Shown: positions 53,856-62,276, numbered from the stretch's first letter. The stretch is 64,000 nucleotides of DNA from Lentzea tibetensis (GCF_007845675.1 NZ_VOBR01000018.1:62001-126000); one strand, 5' to 3'. Made by a program: numbers and translations. The notes: generated by a model not told the origin, from the sequence alone.

Positions 53856-56095
53856 AAGAACATCGGGACCGGGTTGAGTTCTTCGAACGCGGCACGTCGC
53901 TCGACCCGTCCCAGGGTTAGCGGGACGTCGTAGAGGCGCCCTTGAGCGAGCCTGGACCAGAAGTGCCGCATCCCTGGCACCACGACCCTGACGACGGGCA
54001 GTTCGACGTCGGGTCGCGTCTGGTCGAGCACCAGCAGTTCCAGGCCCGCGGCCTCCAGGCGCGTCCGGATGCTCTCGACGTCGGCGCGCAGGTCCTGCTG
54101 CGGCACGTACGAATGCCGAGGAGTGAGCAGAGTGGGATCTGGTACCAGGTAGGGATGTTCGGCGGTAGTCGCGGTCAGCAGCCACCGCCGCAGATCCACG
54201 TCCATCGTGCGCCACTGGTGTTCGGAGACGTTCAGCACGGGCGGCATCACCTGGTTCAGCTCGGTCAGCGCGCGCTTCACCGCGATGCGCGGGTCGAGGT
54301 GCGCGCCGAAGCCGAAGACGATGTCCTCGCGCGGGCCGTCGACGCACCGCGAGATCGCGGCCATCACGGGCACCGCGAGGTCCGCGGTCAGGTCGAGCAC
54401 CCACACCTCGCGACCGAGCGAGGCGTAGACGGAGCGCAGCTCGTCGACGAACGGGTCGTTCATCCGCTCGAGGTCGATGGTGGGCATGCGGGTGCGGTTG
54501 TACCACCACAGCGCGACCGCGTCCCGTTCGATCACCTCGAACAGCGCCTGCAGGATCGCGTCCTCGACGCTCGACCCGGCCGCACAGCCGTTGGAGCTCG
54601 CGGTGATCGACGCGGGGGAGGGCGCCCCGTAGTAGAGAGATGCGGTCGGCAGCAGCCGGTGGCACTGGTTCGTCACCGACCACACCGGCGTCCAGTCGAG
54701 CACGCCGTGCTTGTCGAACGGTTCCGGCACGTGCTGGAACGCCGCGTGCGCCGCGTTCCACTCCGTGCGCGAGTCGAACTGGCGCGGGTCGAACAGCTGG
54801 AAGGCATCCGGGTGCACGGCTTCGTCGCCGAGCGCGCGGAAGCTGGCGCGGATCCTGGCCTCGTCGCCGTGGTAGGTGCCGCTGTAGCGCTCGACGGCCT
54901 CGCACAGCGCGCCCGCCTCGGCGTGCAGCGGCGTGACGCCCTTGCCGCCGTTCTCGCAGCGCAACGTCGAGCGCAGTGAGTCGAGACCGGGTCCGCCCGC
55001 GGCCACGTTCGTGCCGGAGCGGTAGGAGTTGAAGAAGTCGTGGCCCCTGCTGTCGCGGCGGATCTCCTTGACCACACCGGAGATCGGGCTCACCAGGTGC
55101 CGGTAGCGGTCCAGCACCTCGCGCGCGGACGCGGACCGGTGCCCGCCGCCGTCGGAGGACCGCTTGATCCTCGACTCGACGCGCACCGGCCGGAGCGTCC
55201 GCTTGCGCACCAGGTCCGGGTCACCGCACGCGGGACACTGCGGCAGCGCCCGCACGGCGTGCTGCGTCGCACGCAGCTCCAGGCTGTCGAACGCCCAGAT
55301 CTCGCGCTGCCCGGCGTGCCGGTACCCGGCCAGCCACTTGGTCGCCTCCAGCGCCGCGACCTCGACCGCGGTGGCCGAGACCGAGGGCAGGCCGACGGCG
55401 GGCCGCGCCGCGGGACCGTGCACGCCTCGCCGGGCCTGCACGTGCGCTTCGGCCGGCCGGTTGGCCGACAACCTGGCGGCGAGACAACGCCAGCAGGCGC
55501 CGTCGCCGGGCGTGAACACCGGGCCGACCCACACCTGCGCGCCGGTCGGCTTGACCAGCAGCCAGGGTGTGCCGGTCGCCCGGTGTTCGTCGTCGACTTC
55601 CCTCAGCGCGGGAGCGAGGTAGTCGTTGCAGATCACGATGGAGAGCGAGGGCGGGATGTCACGGGCTGCGCCGGCCGTGACATCCAGTTCGGCGCGGCGT
55701 AGCGCGCCGATCATCGCATCGGGCTCGACGCCACCGGCGGTGATGACCCGGACGTGGGCGTTCCTCGTCGCGCCGACGGCGGTGGAGGCATCCAGGCCCG
55801 CTGCGTCCCAGTAAGCGTGCGCAGCGGTGCCGTCGGTGTCGTCCGATGAGCGGGTGCCGATGAGCCCGGCGGCACCCAGCCTGGTGAGCAGGCGTCCCGC
55901 CTGTTCGGCGGGCACCTCCTCGGGCAGGTCCCTCAGCAGCGCCGAGAGATCCCGTGTTCCGTCCAGCAGCGAGGCCAGCAGTTCGACGTGAGGTCCTTGC
56001 AGGGCCGTCACCCCGCTCTCCGAGAACAGGTAGACCGCCTCACCTCGGACGATCTCCGGTCTCAGATGACGCTTGAACCCGATTCGTTCGTGCAC
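53852..56095 (-). CDS. TOMM cyclodehydratase: leader-binding (E1-like) domain fused to YcaO
   Basis: 747 aa from GTG 56095 (GGAG about 8 nt upstream). N-terminal RiPP recognition element-like region (about 1-85: RPEIVRGEAVYLFSESG), then an E1/SagC-like zinc part with CWRC (about 197-200) and CPAC (about 281-284). The YcaO domain starts near 380 with ATP-site Glu-rich motifs LHAEAGALCEAVERYSG, GSSVEDAILQALFEVIERDA and RALTELNQV. Converts Cys/Ser/Thr of a precursor to azolines using ATP. The C-terminus ends NPVPMFL, close to but not exactly the PxPxP end of active TOMM YcaO proteins. Encoded 14 bp after the candidate precursor. Confidence 0.92.
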   Translation of the reverse strand: MHERIGFKRHLRPEIVRGEAVYLFSESGVTALQGPHVELLASLLDGTRDLSALLRDLPEEVPAEQAGRLLTRLGAAGLIGTRSSDDTDGTAAHAYWDAAGLDASTAVGATRNAHVRVITAGGVEPDAMIGALRRAELDVTAGAARDIPPSLSIVICNDYLAPALREVDDEHRATGTPWLLVKPTGAQVWVGPVFTPGDGACWRCLAARLSANRPAEAHVQARRGVHGPAARPAVGLPSVSATAVEVAALEATKWLAGYRHAGQREIWAFDSLELRATQHAVRALPQCPACGDPDLVRKRTLRPVRVESRIKRSSDGGGHRSASAREVLDRYRHLVSPISGVVKEIRRDSRGHDFFNSYRSGTNVAAGGPGLDSLRSTLRCENGGKGVTPLHAEAGALCEAVERYSGTYHGDEARIRASFRALGDEAVHPDAFQLFDPRQFDSRTEWNAAHAAFQHVPEPFDKHGVLDWTPVWSVTNQCHRLLPTASLYYGAPSPASITASSNGCAAGSSVEDAILQALFEVIERDAVALWWYNRTRMPTIDLERMNDPFVDELRSVYASLGREVWVLDLTADLAVPVMAAISRCVDGPREDIVFGFGAHLDPRIAVKRALTELNQVMPPVLNVSEHQWRTMDVDLRRWLLTATTAEHPYLVPDPTLLTPRHSYVPQQDLRADVESIRTRLEAAGLELLVLDQTRPDVELPVVRVVVPGMRHFWSRLAQGRLYDVPLTLGRVERRAAFEELNPVPMFL

Positions 56096-56109
56096 GGCCC
56101 CGCTCCTGC

Positions 56110-56283
56110 TCAGGCTGCTGCGGTTGTCGGCGCCTCACCGATGATCACTGGGCCGCCGCAATGGACTGTGAACGCGAGCAGGTCGAGATCTCCAGCCGTG
56201 CCGGTGGGCCGGTCGAACTCGTAGATCACCAGGTCGGCCTCGTCGGCAGGAACGATCTCTTCGAGGGTGCGGGTGCTGAACAT
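56110..56283 (-). CDS. Candidate TOMM precursor peptide
   Basis: 57 aa, with a strong AGGGGAG site 8 nt upstream of ATG 56283. It is immediately upstream of the cyclodehydratase gene. The N-terminal part (about 1-37) is acidic and leader-like (TLEEIVPADEADLVIYEF). The C-terminal part reads FTVHCGGPVIIGEAPTTAAA, so a likely core has a single Cys followed by Gly-Gly, and a few Thr. Assignment as the precursor is by position, size, leader character and heterocyclisable residues; no family match is known to me. The single Cys suggests one thiazoline plus possible methyloxazolines. Confidence 0.72.
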   Translation of the reverse strand: MFSTRTLEEIVPADEADLVIYEFDRPTGTAGDLDLLAFTVHCGGPVIIGEAPTTAAA

Positions 56284-56515
56284 GATTGTCTCCCCTTGGG
56301 GTCTGGCGTGGACCGGAAGTGCTGGGAGCGATTCTGGGTCGGTGGCCGATGCCCCCGGTAGTTACGCGTTAACGCGCCCGAATATGAAGTTCTCACCCCT
56401 CCGCACGGGGTGACTTCATGCGCAACTGGTGGTAGGGACACTGCCGCTGGAGGCCCAGTTGCGATGGACTGATCTGCACACGTCGGGGCGGGTTTTCCTG
56501 AGGAGGAACGTGGCG
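56284..56515. promoter_or_regulatory. Divergent promoter of TOMM operon and SARP 2
   Basis: 232 bp between the leftward precursor gene and the rightward SARP. It contains a perfect 12-bp palindrome, CGCGTTAACGCG (56365-56376), centrally placed and a good operator candidate. AGGAGG precedes the SARP start. No promoter boxes could be assigned securely. Confidence 0.5.
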
Positions 56516-57301
56516 ATGCAGATCAAGATCCTGGGGCCGCTCGAGGCCACGCGGAACGGCCGTTCGACGTTGCCGACCGCCGCGAAACCGCGGCAGATCT
56601 TCGCCCTGCTCGCCCTGCGCGCCGGGCAGGTCGTACCGGTGACGACGCTCATCGAGGAGCTGTGGGGCGAACGTCCGCCGCGTAGCGCGCGCACCACGCT
56701 GCAGACCTACATCATGCAGCTGCGCAGACTCCTCGGTGACAACGCCAGCGACGTGCTGGTCACCCGGTTCGGCGGCTACCTGCTGAACGTCCCGGTGGAG
56801 AACGTCGACGTGCACGAGTTCGAACGCCTCGCGGCGGCCGGACGGCGTGCCTCCGAAGCAGGAGACCACGAGTCCGCCGCCCGGCTGCTGGGCACGGCGC
56901 TCGGCATGTGGCTCGGGCCCGCGCTCGTCGACACACCGACCGGTGACGTGCTCAGCATCGAGGCGACCAGGCTGGAGGAGTCGCGGCTGAGCGTCGTGGA
57001 GAGCCGCATCGACGCCGAGATGCTGGTCGGACGGCACCACACGCTGCTCAGCGAGCTGGCCGTGCTGACCGCGCGGCACCCGATGAACGAGAACCTGTGC
57101 GCCCAGTACATGGTCGCGCTGTTCCGGTCGGGCAGGCAGTGGCAGGCGCTGGACGCGTTCAAGTCGCTGCGTCAGACGCTGATCGAGGAGCTGGGCGTCG
57201 AGCCGTCGGCCAGGCTGCGCGAGCTGCACCGCGCCGTGCTCACCGCCGACTCGTCCCTCGACCGGGTGGAGACCTCCGAGGTGCGCCAGTTACTCGCTTG
57301 A
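56516..57301 (+). CDS. SARP-family activator 2 (small, DnrI-like)
   Basis: 261 aa; ATG 56516 chosen because AGGAGG sits about 9 nt upstream (GTG 56510 is too close). OmpR winged helix (KILGPLEATRNGRSTLPTAAK, TLIEELWGERPPRSARTTLQ) and BTAD (VHEFERLAAAGRRASEAG, ATRLEESRLSVVES). Clearly paralogous to the SARP at 49274. Divergent from the TOMM operon, so its immediate target is probably that operon. Confidence 0.93.
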   Translation: MQIKILGPLEATRNGRSTLPTAAKPRQIFALLALRAGQVVPVTTLIEELWGERPPRSARTTLQTYIMQLRRLLGDNASDVLVTRFGGYLLNVPVENVDVHEFERLAAAGRRASEAGDHESAARLLGTALGMWLGPALVDTPTGDVLSIEATRLEESRLSVVESRIDAEMLVGRHHTLLSELAVLTARHPMNENLCAQYMVALFRSGRQWQALDAFKSLRQTLIEELGVEPSARLRELHRAVLTADSSLDRVETSEVRQLLA

Positions 57302-57315
57302 CTAGATTCGGGGTC

Positions 57316-58251
57316 GTGGAACTCCGGATCTTCACCGAGCCCCAGCAAGGGGCCAGCTACGACGACCTGCTGCGCGTGGCGCGGACCGCCGAGGACGCGG
57401 GCTACGGCGCGTTCTTCCGCTCCGACCACTACCTGAAGATGGGGTCGGTGTCCGGTCTGCCGGGCCCGACCGACCCGTGGATCACGTTCGCGGGCCTCGC
57501 CCGCGAGACGTCCACCATCCGGCTCGGCACGCTGATGACCGCCGCGACGTTCCGCTACCCCGGACCGCTGGCGATCAGCGTGGCCCAGGTGGACCAGATG
57601 TCCGGCGGCCGCGTCGAGTTCGGCTTCGGCGCCGGGTGGTACGCCGACGAGCACACCGCCTACGGCATCCCGTTCCCGTCCGTCACCGAGCGCTTCGAGC
57701 GGTACGAGGAGCAGCTGGCGATCATCACCGGCCTGTGGGAGACGCCCGCCGGTGACACGTTCTCGTTCTCCGGCGAGCACTACGAGCTCACCGACTCGCC
57801 CGCGCTGCCCAAGCCTCTTCAGTCGCCGCGCCCGCCCGTGCTGATCGGTGGCGTTGGCGCTCGGAGGACCCCGGCGCTGGCCGCCCGCTACGCCAACGAG
57901 TTCAACCTGCCGTTCCAGTCGATCGAGACCGCCGAGACGCAGTTCGCGCGCATCGACGCGGCGTGCTCGGAGATCGGCCGCGACCCGAGCGAGATCACCC
58001 GCTCCGCCGCGCTCGTCGCGTGCATCGGCCGCACGGACGCCGACGTCGCGCGCCGTGCCTCGGCCATCGGGCGCGAGGTCGAGGAGCTCAAGGAGAACGG
58101 CCTGGCCGGTACTCCGGACGAGGTCGTCGAGCGCCTCTCGGTGTGGCGCGAGCGCACCGGCATCCAGCGCGTCTACCTGCAGGTGCTGGACCTGTCCGAC
58201 CTCGACCACATCACCGAGATCGCGTCGGACGTCATGCCGAAGCTCGGCTGA
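57316..58251 (+). CDS. LLM-class F420-dependent oxidoreductase
   Basis: 311 aa from GTG 57316, the usual family start (VELRIFTEPQQGASYDDLL). Luciferase-like TIM barrel: FFRSDHYLKMG, TIRLGTLMTAATFRYPGPLA, VDQMSGGRVEFGFGAGWY, VLIGGVGARRTPALAARYA. Such enzymes use coenzyme F420 (common in actinomycetes) or flavin; substrate unknown. It starts 15 bp after the SARP stop but ends in the conserved lip region, so I do not assign it to the TOMM pathway. Its 3' end overlaps the convergent gene by 20 bp. Confidence 0.88.
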   Translation: MELRIFTEPQQGASYDDLLRVARTAEDAGYGAFFRSDHYLKMGSVSGLPGPTDPWITFAGLARETSTIRLGTLMTAATFRYPGPLAISVAQVDQMSGGRVEFGFGAGWYADEHTAYGIPFPSVTERFERYEEQLAIITGLWETPAGDTFSFSGEHYELTDSPALPKPLQSPRPPVLIGGVGARRTPALAARYANEFNLPFQSIETAETQFARIDAACSEIGRDPSEITRSAALVACIGRTDADVARRASAIGREVEELKENGLAGTPDEVVERLSVWRERTGIQRVYLQVLDLSDLDHITEIASDVMPKLG

Positions 58252-58711
58252 CCGCCTTCACGACGGACTCGGGGAGCGCGAACGCGCGATCCCGGAAGCG
58301 CGGGAAGTTGCCGATGACCCGCAGCTGCAACGCCGGGTCGCGCAGGTAGCGCTCCTCGAGACCGTCCTCGTCCAGGATCAGCTTGAGCCCCTTGCGCAGC
58401 ATCGACGGCGTGTCCAGCTTCAGCCGGTCGCGCAGGTAGTCGGCCGCGGCGTGGTCGCCGTGCTCGACGACCGCCTTGACCACGTCGGCGATGTCGACCT
58501 CGCGGTTCGGCTCGTCGGCGCGGACGCCGTCGCGGTGCGCGATGCCCAGCGCCTTCATGGCCCGCTGGTGCGCGCCGCCGTCCAAGCCGAGGTAGTAGCG
58601 CTCCCAGTCGCCGATGCGCACGGTCCCCTCGGGCACCGAGGCGTGCGCGACCGAGGGAGCGATCACGGTGATACCGATGGCGGCGAAGAGCTGACGCCGG
58701 GAGAGGAGCAC
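58232..58711 (-). CDS. Secreted or lipid-facing protein of unknown function
   Basis: 159 aa. N-terminus LLSRRQLFAAIGITVIAPSVAHA looks like a signal peptide with a twin-arginine-like SRRQLF motif and an AHA-type cleavage site. The mature part is helical and charged (VVKAVVEHGDHAAADYLRDRL), with no recognised domain. It overlaps the lipB stop by one base, consistent with co-transcription from the lipB side. Confidence 0.7.
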   Translation of the reverse strand: MLLSRRQLFAAIGITVIAPSVAHASVPEGTVRIGDWERYYLGLDGGAHQRAMKALGIAHRDGVRADEPNREVDIADVVKAVVEHGDHAAADYLRDRLKLDTPSMLRKGLKLILDEDGLEERYLRDPALQLRVIGNFPRFRDRAFALPESVVKAVSRASA

Positions 58712-59439
58712 TACGGCATGCTAGCGAAGGTGATCCCAGGTGCGACTGGGCCAGATCGGGCAAGGTAGCGGTCCGTCAGTGGCAACGTTCCGTCAAGTGC
58801 GGCCAACACCGCGTCACGAGCGAGCGGAAGCACCTCTGCGACCGTGACGTCGCGCCCCAGTTCGACGGACAGCGACGCGACACCCGCGTCCCGGATGCCG
58901 CACGGGATGATCTCGCCGAACGCCGACAGGTCCGCGTTGCAGTTGATCTCGAAGCCGTGCATCGTCACGCCGCGCTGCACCCGGATGCCGATCGCGGCGA
59001 TCTTGCGCTCCGGCCCCCGGTCGTCGGCGGGCAGCCACACGCCGCTGCGCCCGTCGACCCGCCCGGTGTGCACGCCGAGCTGGTCGCACACGTGGATCAG
59101 CCCCTGCTCGACGCGCCGCACGTACTGCACGACGTCCATCGGCTCGGTCAGCCCGACGATCGGATACCCCACCAGCTGACCGGGCCCGTGCCAGGTGATC
59201 TTCCCGCCGCGGTCGACGTCGATGACCGGGGTGTCGCTGTTGGTGGGCCGCTCCTCGTCGAGCGTGCGGCGTCCGCACGTGTAGACGGGCGGGTGCTCCA
59301 GCAGCAGCAGCGTGTCCGGCCCCTCGCCGGCGGCACGCGCTTCGGCGATCTCCTTCTGCAGGTCCCACGCGGCCGTGTACTCGATGAGCCCGAGCTCACG
59401 AACCTGGACCGGATCTGCGGAAATGCGGCACGACGTCAC
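58711..59439 (-). CDS. lipB: Octanoyl-ACP:protein transferase (lipoate biosynthesis)
   Basis: 242 aa. Conserved [36 protein letters not shown] (catalytic Lys side) and the thioester-forming Cys in [14 protein letters not shown]. Transfers octanoate from ACP to E2/GcvH lipoyl domains, the step before LipA. Start ATG 59439 lies inside the 3' end of the PAP2 gene (44-bp overlap). Confidence 0.97.
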   Translation of the reverse strand: MTSCRISADPVQVRELGLIEYTAAWDLQKEIAEARAAGEGPDTLLLLEHPPVYTCGRRTLDEERPTNSDTPVIDVDRGGKITWHGPGQLVGYPIVGLTEPMDVVQYVRRVEQGLIHVCDQLGVHTGRVDGRSGVWLPADDRGPERKIAAIGIRVQRGVTMHGFEINCNADLSAFGEIIPCGIRDAGVASLSVELGRDVTVAEVLPLARDAVLAALDGTLPLTDRYLARSGPVAPGITFASMP

Positions 59440-59974
59440 GTCCCGACGTTACCAACCCGAGCGCCAGCGCGGCGAGGAGCCCGACCCCCACCACACCCAG
59501 CACCGACCCGATCACATCGGTCACCCAGTGCCGCTCCAGCACCACCCGGCTGGCAGCCGTGAGCACCGTCGCCGTCACCGCGATCGTCGCGCCGCGCCCG
59601 AGCAGCACGACCAGCGTGAACCCCACCGCGGCCACGGCCACCGTGTGCCCGCTCGGGTACGCCCACTGCGGATAGTCGACCGGCCGCACACGCCGGAAGA
59701 GGTAGCGGCTGAGCAACGTGCCCCAGCACAACCCGAACAGGACCAGCCCGCGCCACAGCCGCGCGTCTTTCTTCCGGTAGGCGATGACGGCGAGCCCAAC
59801 GCCGAACGCCGACGCGACGACCGGCCCGAACACGTACCCGAAGAAGGTCGACGCCGTCCGCAGCCACTCGGGCCGGGGCACGCGCGACTGAACCCACAGG
59901 TCGAGCGCGGTGACCTCCGGCAACCCCAGGAGAACCCACGAGATCACCAGCACCGCACCGACCGCGCGCGTCAT
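59396..59974 (-). CDS. PAP2-family membrane phosphatase
   Basis: 192 aa from ATG 59974, which overlaps the upstream epimerase stop (ATGA). Five or six membrane helices; the three phosphatase motifs are present: RYLFRRVRP (end of KxxxxxxRP), YPSGHT, and [12 protein letters not shown] (SRxxxxxHxxxD). Probably dephosphorylates a lipid phosphate such as undecaprenyl-PP or phosphatidate on the outer face of the membrane. Confidence 0.9.
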   Translation of the reverse strand: MTRAVGAVLVISWVLLGLPEVTALDLWVQSRVPRPEWLRTASTFFGYVFGPVVASAFGVGLAVIAYRKKDARLWRGLVLFGLCWGTLLSRYLFRRVRPVDYPQWAYPSGHTVAVAAVGFTLVVLLGRGATIAVTATVLTAASRVVLERHWVTDVIGSVLGVVGVGLLAALALGLVTSGRDVVPHFRRSGPGS

Positions 59975-60861
59975 GCCACGGCAGCGCTCAACGCGGATCC
60001 GAGCGCCGGGTGCTGGAAGTGGAACCCCTTGCTCTCCAGCACCTGCGGCGTCAGCCCGGGCCCGGTCAGCAGCAGCTCGTCGGCCCGCTCCCCGCCGAGC
60101 AATGCCCGAAGCGCGAACCCCGGCACCACCCACGGCGTAGGCCGGTGAATCGCATGCCCCAGCGCCTCGGTGAACTCGGCGTTCGTGGCCGGTGTCGGCC
60201 CGGCGAGGTTGACCGGCCCGGCGATGTCGTCGTGCTCGACGACGAACCGGTACGCGGACACCACGTCATCCAGCGAGACCCAGGGGAAGAACTGGTCACC
60301 GCTGCCCAGCTTCCCGCCGAGGAACAACGAGAACACCGGCTTGATCCGCCCGAGCACACCACCGTTGGGCGACACCACCACAGCCGTGCGCAGCAACACG
60401 ACGCGCACCCCGCCCTGCTGAGCCGCCGCGGTAGCCGCCTCCCAGTCCTGCGTGAGCCTGGACATGAAGGTGCTGCCACCAGGCGCACTCTCGTCAGCGA
60501 TCCGGTTTCCGGTGTCGCCGTAGTAATGCGCCCCCGACGAGTTCACCAACACCGGCACCCCGTGCTCCACGACCGCGGCCGACAACACCTCGGTGGGCAC
60601 GATCCGACTGTCCCTGAGCACCTGCTTGCGCGCGTCGTCCCACCGCTTGTCCCCAACCCCGGCGCCGCACAGGTTGATGACCGCGTCCACACCGTCGAGC
60701 GCACCTTCGTCGATGCGCCCCGCGTACGGGTCCCAGCCCCGCTCGTCGGGCGCGGCGGGCTTCCGACGCACCAGCCGAAGCACCTCGTAGCCCTCCGCGC
60801 GCAACGACGCGACCAGGCTGCTGCCGATCAGACCGGACGAACCCGCGATGACAACCCGCAT
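59971..60861 (-). CDS. TIGR01777-type NAD-dependent epimerase (SDR39U1-like)
   Basis: 296 aa from ATG 60861. N-terminal VVIAGSSGLIGSSLVASL, VINLCGAGVGDKRW, the family segment NSSGAHYYGDTGN, and FFPWVSLDDVVSAY; the C-terminal DUF1731-like tail ends in VLESKGFHFQHPAL. Commonly sits beside lipB and sucB in actinomycetes, supporting that this end of the window is chromosomal backbone. Enzymatic role not established. Confidence 0.9.
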   Translation of the reverse strand: MRVVIAGSSGLIGSSLVASLRAEGYEVLRLVRRKPAAPDERGWDPYAGRIDEGALDGVDAVINLCGAGVGDKRWDDARKQVLRDSRIVPTEVLSAAVVEHGVPVLVNSSGAHYYGDTGNRIADESAPGGSTFMSRLTQDWEAATAAAQQGGVRVVLLRTAVVVSPNGGVLGRIKPVFSLFLGGKLGSGDQFFPWVSLDDVVSAYRFVVEHDDIAGPVNLAGPTPATNAEFTEALGHAIHRPTPWVVPGFALRALLGGERADELLLTGPGLTPQVLESKGFHFQHPALGSALSAAVA

Positions 60862-61192
60862 GCGTTGATCGTCTCCCACCAGGCGTGCGCTTGCACGCGG
60901 GGAATGTGTGCTGAACGACACCTGAACCGGTAGCGGGCCGCTTGGCCCACTTCTCGAGCTCCGAACGCCGTAGTTGCAGCCCCGATGGGGCGCTCGGCGT
61001 GGGCCGGGGTGTGCGGGCTCGCCGGTTGGTGGGCGTGTCGACGTGCCCGGTTGTCGCCTGGCTGGGCTTGGCTGCCGGTTCTCGTCGGGGCCGGGCTCTT
61101 TGCCTGGCTGCCGGTTTCGTGTGGGCTGGATTCCGATGCTTGCTGCGCTTCGGTGTTTCGCTGTCGGGTGGTTGCGTCGCGCCTTCGGCGCA

Positions 61193-61311
61193 GCGATTGG
61201 GCCTTGACTTGGGGCCCCTCGCGGCGTGGTGGGGCCGGCTCCGCCGGCAGGAAGAGAACCTGCCGGCCCGATAGGGGTACCACGCCGCACCCCAAGTCAA
61301 GGCCCAATCGC
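61193..61311. repeat. Nested inverted repeat A (119 bp)
   Basis: Three tiers share one centre: outer 22-bp perfect arms (61193-61214 / 61290-61311), middle 10-bp arms (61221-61230 / 61279-61288) and an inner hairpin GCCGGCAGG/CCTGCCGGC (61243-61251 / 61259-61267). Such a foldback element resembles a REP/MITE-type repeat. No transposase is nearby. Confidence 0.85.
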
Positions 61312-61361
61312 CAGGTGCCCACCACCCCGCTGACTGCGGAAGCGCACACTCCTTGCCTGAT

Positions 61362-61555
61362 CACACCGGCCCGCCTGCCGTCGGACTCGCTTTCCGCAAT
61401 CACACCGACCCGCCTGCCGTCGGACTCGCCTTCCGTAGGTGCACCGACCCACTTGCCGTCGGGCCCGCCTTCTGTCGGCACACCGACCCGCCTGCCGTCG
61501 GCCCGCGATCCGTAGACACACCGACCTGCCCGCCGTCGGGCCCGCCAGCTCGACC
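61362..61555. repeat. 39-bp tandem repeat, about five copies
   Basis: Unit begins CACACCGACCCGCCTGCCGT; starts at about 61362, 61401, 61440, 61479 and 61517, so the period is 39, 39, 39, 38. Copies abut directly with no spacers, so this is a minisatellite and not a CRISPR. The 13-codon period keeps a frame open without evidence of coding. Confidence 0.85.
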
Positions 61556-61799
61556 CACCCGCCGCTGGGCCCGACTTCCACCCGACACGACACACCCCTG
61601 GCCCTGCCAGGCCGCCGCTCACGGCCGCGAGCGCGCTCACGCGGGCGTCCCCCGCACCCGAGAACCCCCCGAACCGATGCTCCCAGCCAGCACCGACAAT
61701 CCCCCGCCCCACAGACAGGCCAGCCACGAAACCAGGGGTGCGACAGCCCGCAACATCTGCGGCGCAGCGTGGACCCCGGCGAGCGAAGCGACGCCAGCA

Positions 61800-61955
61800 C
61801 ACCAAGCAACCCACCACGAAACCGGCAGAAACCAAGGGAGCACCGGCCAAACCGGCAGGCACCAAGCGAGCCCAGCGAAACCGGCGCGAACCAAGCGAGC
61901 ACCGATCAAACCGGCAGGTACCAAGCGAGCCCAGCGAAAACGGCGCGAACCAAAA
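61800..61955. repeat. 30-bp degenerate tandem repeat
   Basis: Repeats of ACCAAGCGAGC followed by a variable part and AAACCGGC, with a period near 30 bp over about five copies. A-rich on the + strand compared with flanking DNA. No gene recognised. Confidence 0.75.
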
Positions 61956-62056
61956 GAAAAGAGCGCCCGCCGCATTCCCAACCCCCGCACTGCCAACCGG
62001 GCGCGGCCCCCGAGCCAAAACCGGCAGCCAAATGATCCCAAGCATCCGAAGGGCCA

Positions 62057-62186
62057 GGGTGGGGAGGTTCTCGCTGATCAGGCGCAGCCTTGCCATATTT
62101 TCAGGGCGGGGTCAAGACGTCTTTTTGTCTTGACCCCGCCCTGAAAATATGGCCACCTCTGGTGATCAGCGAGAACCTCCCCACCC
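62057..62186. repeat. Nested palindromic element B (130 bp)
   Basis: Outer perfect 24-bp arms (62057-62080 / 62163-62186) enclose an inner perfect 27-bp hairpin (62092-62118 / 62127-62153) with an 8-nt T-rich loop. The inner stem includes the AT-rich tract CCATATTTTCAGG, unusual for this genome. Its order of nested repeats is like element A but the sequence is different. Reads as a MITE-like or other foldback element between convergent chromosomal transcripts. Confidence 0.88.
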
Positions 62187-62230
62187 ACCACCGAAAGCCC
62201 GCACAACCAAAGCAAGCAAAGCAAGCAAAA

Positions 62231-62258
62231 GGCCACCCCGGCCGAAACCGGGGTGGCC
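62231..62258 (-). terminator. Rho-independent terminator of sucB
   Basis: Perfect 11-bp stem GGCCACCCCGG / CCGGGGTGGCC (62231-62241 / 62248-62258) with loop CCGAAA, 18 bp beyond the sucB stop. Read leftward, it is followed by TTTTGCTTGCTTTGCTTGC, a T-rich run suited to intrinsic termination. Confidence 0.85.
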
Positions 62259-62276
62259 CAAGCAATACGTCAGACG

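Larger units (their letters stand above)
60862..62276. other. 1.4-kb gene-free, repeat-rich stretch
   Basis: Frames are open on several strands, but all translate to low-complexity Pro/Arg/Gly/Ala strings with no domain and no ribosome site, so I call no gene here. It contains a nested inverted repeat (61193-61311), a 39-bp minisatellite, a 30-bp minisatellite, a second nested palindrome (62057-62186) and the sucB terminator, each listed separately. Confidence 0.7.

Noticed and set aside
53109-54905. Long leftward frame continuing upstream of the truncated SagB gene
   Set aside because: Its first 350 codons overlap the YcaO gene in another frame and show no homology; the ATG at 53855 with ATGA overlap is the sensible start.
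45147-58710. Integrated mobile element
   Set aside because: The block looks inserted between lipA and lipB, but no integrase, transposase, tRNA or flanking direct repeats could be found.
61362-61555. CRISPR array
   Set aside because: The 39-bp units abut each other without unique spacers and there are no cas genes.
60828-62096. 422-codon leftward frame in the gene-free stretch
   Set aside because: Covers the minisatellites and foldback repeats, is low complexity, and has no ribosome site or domain.
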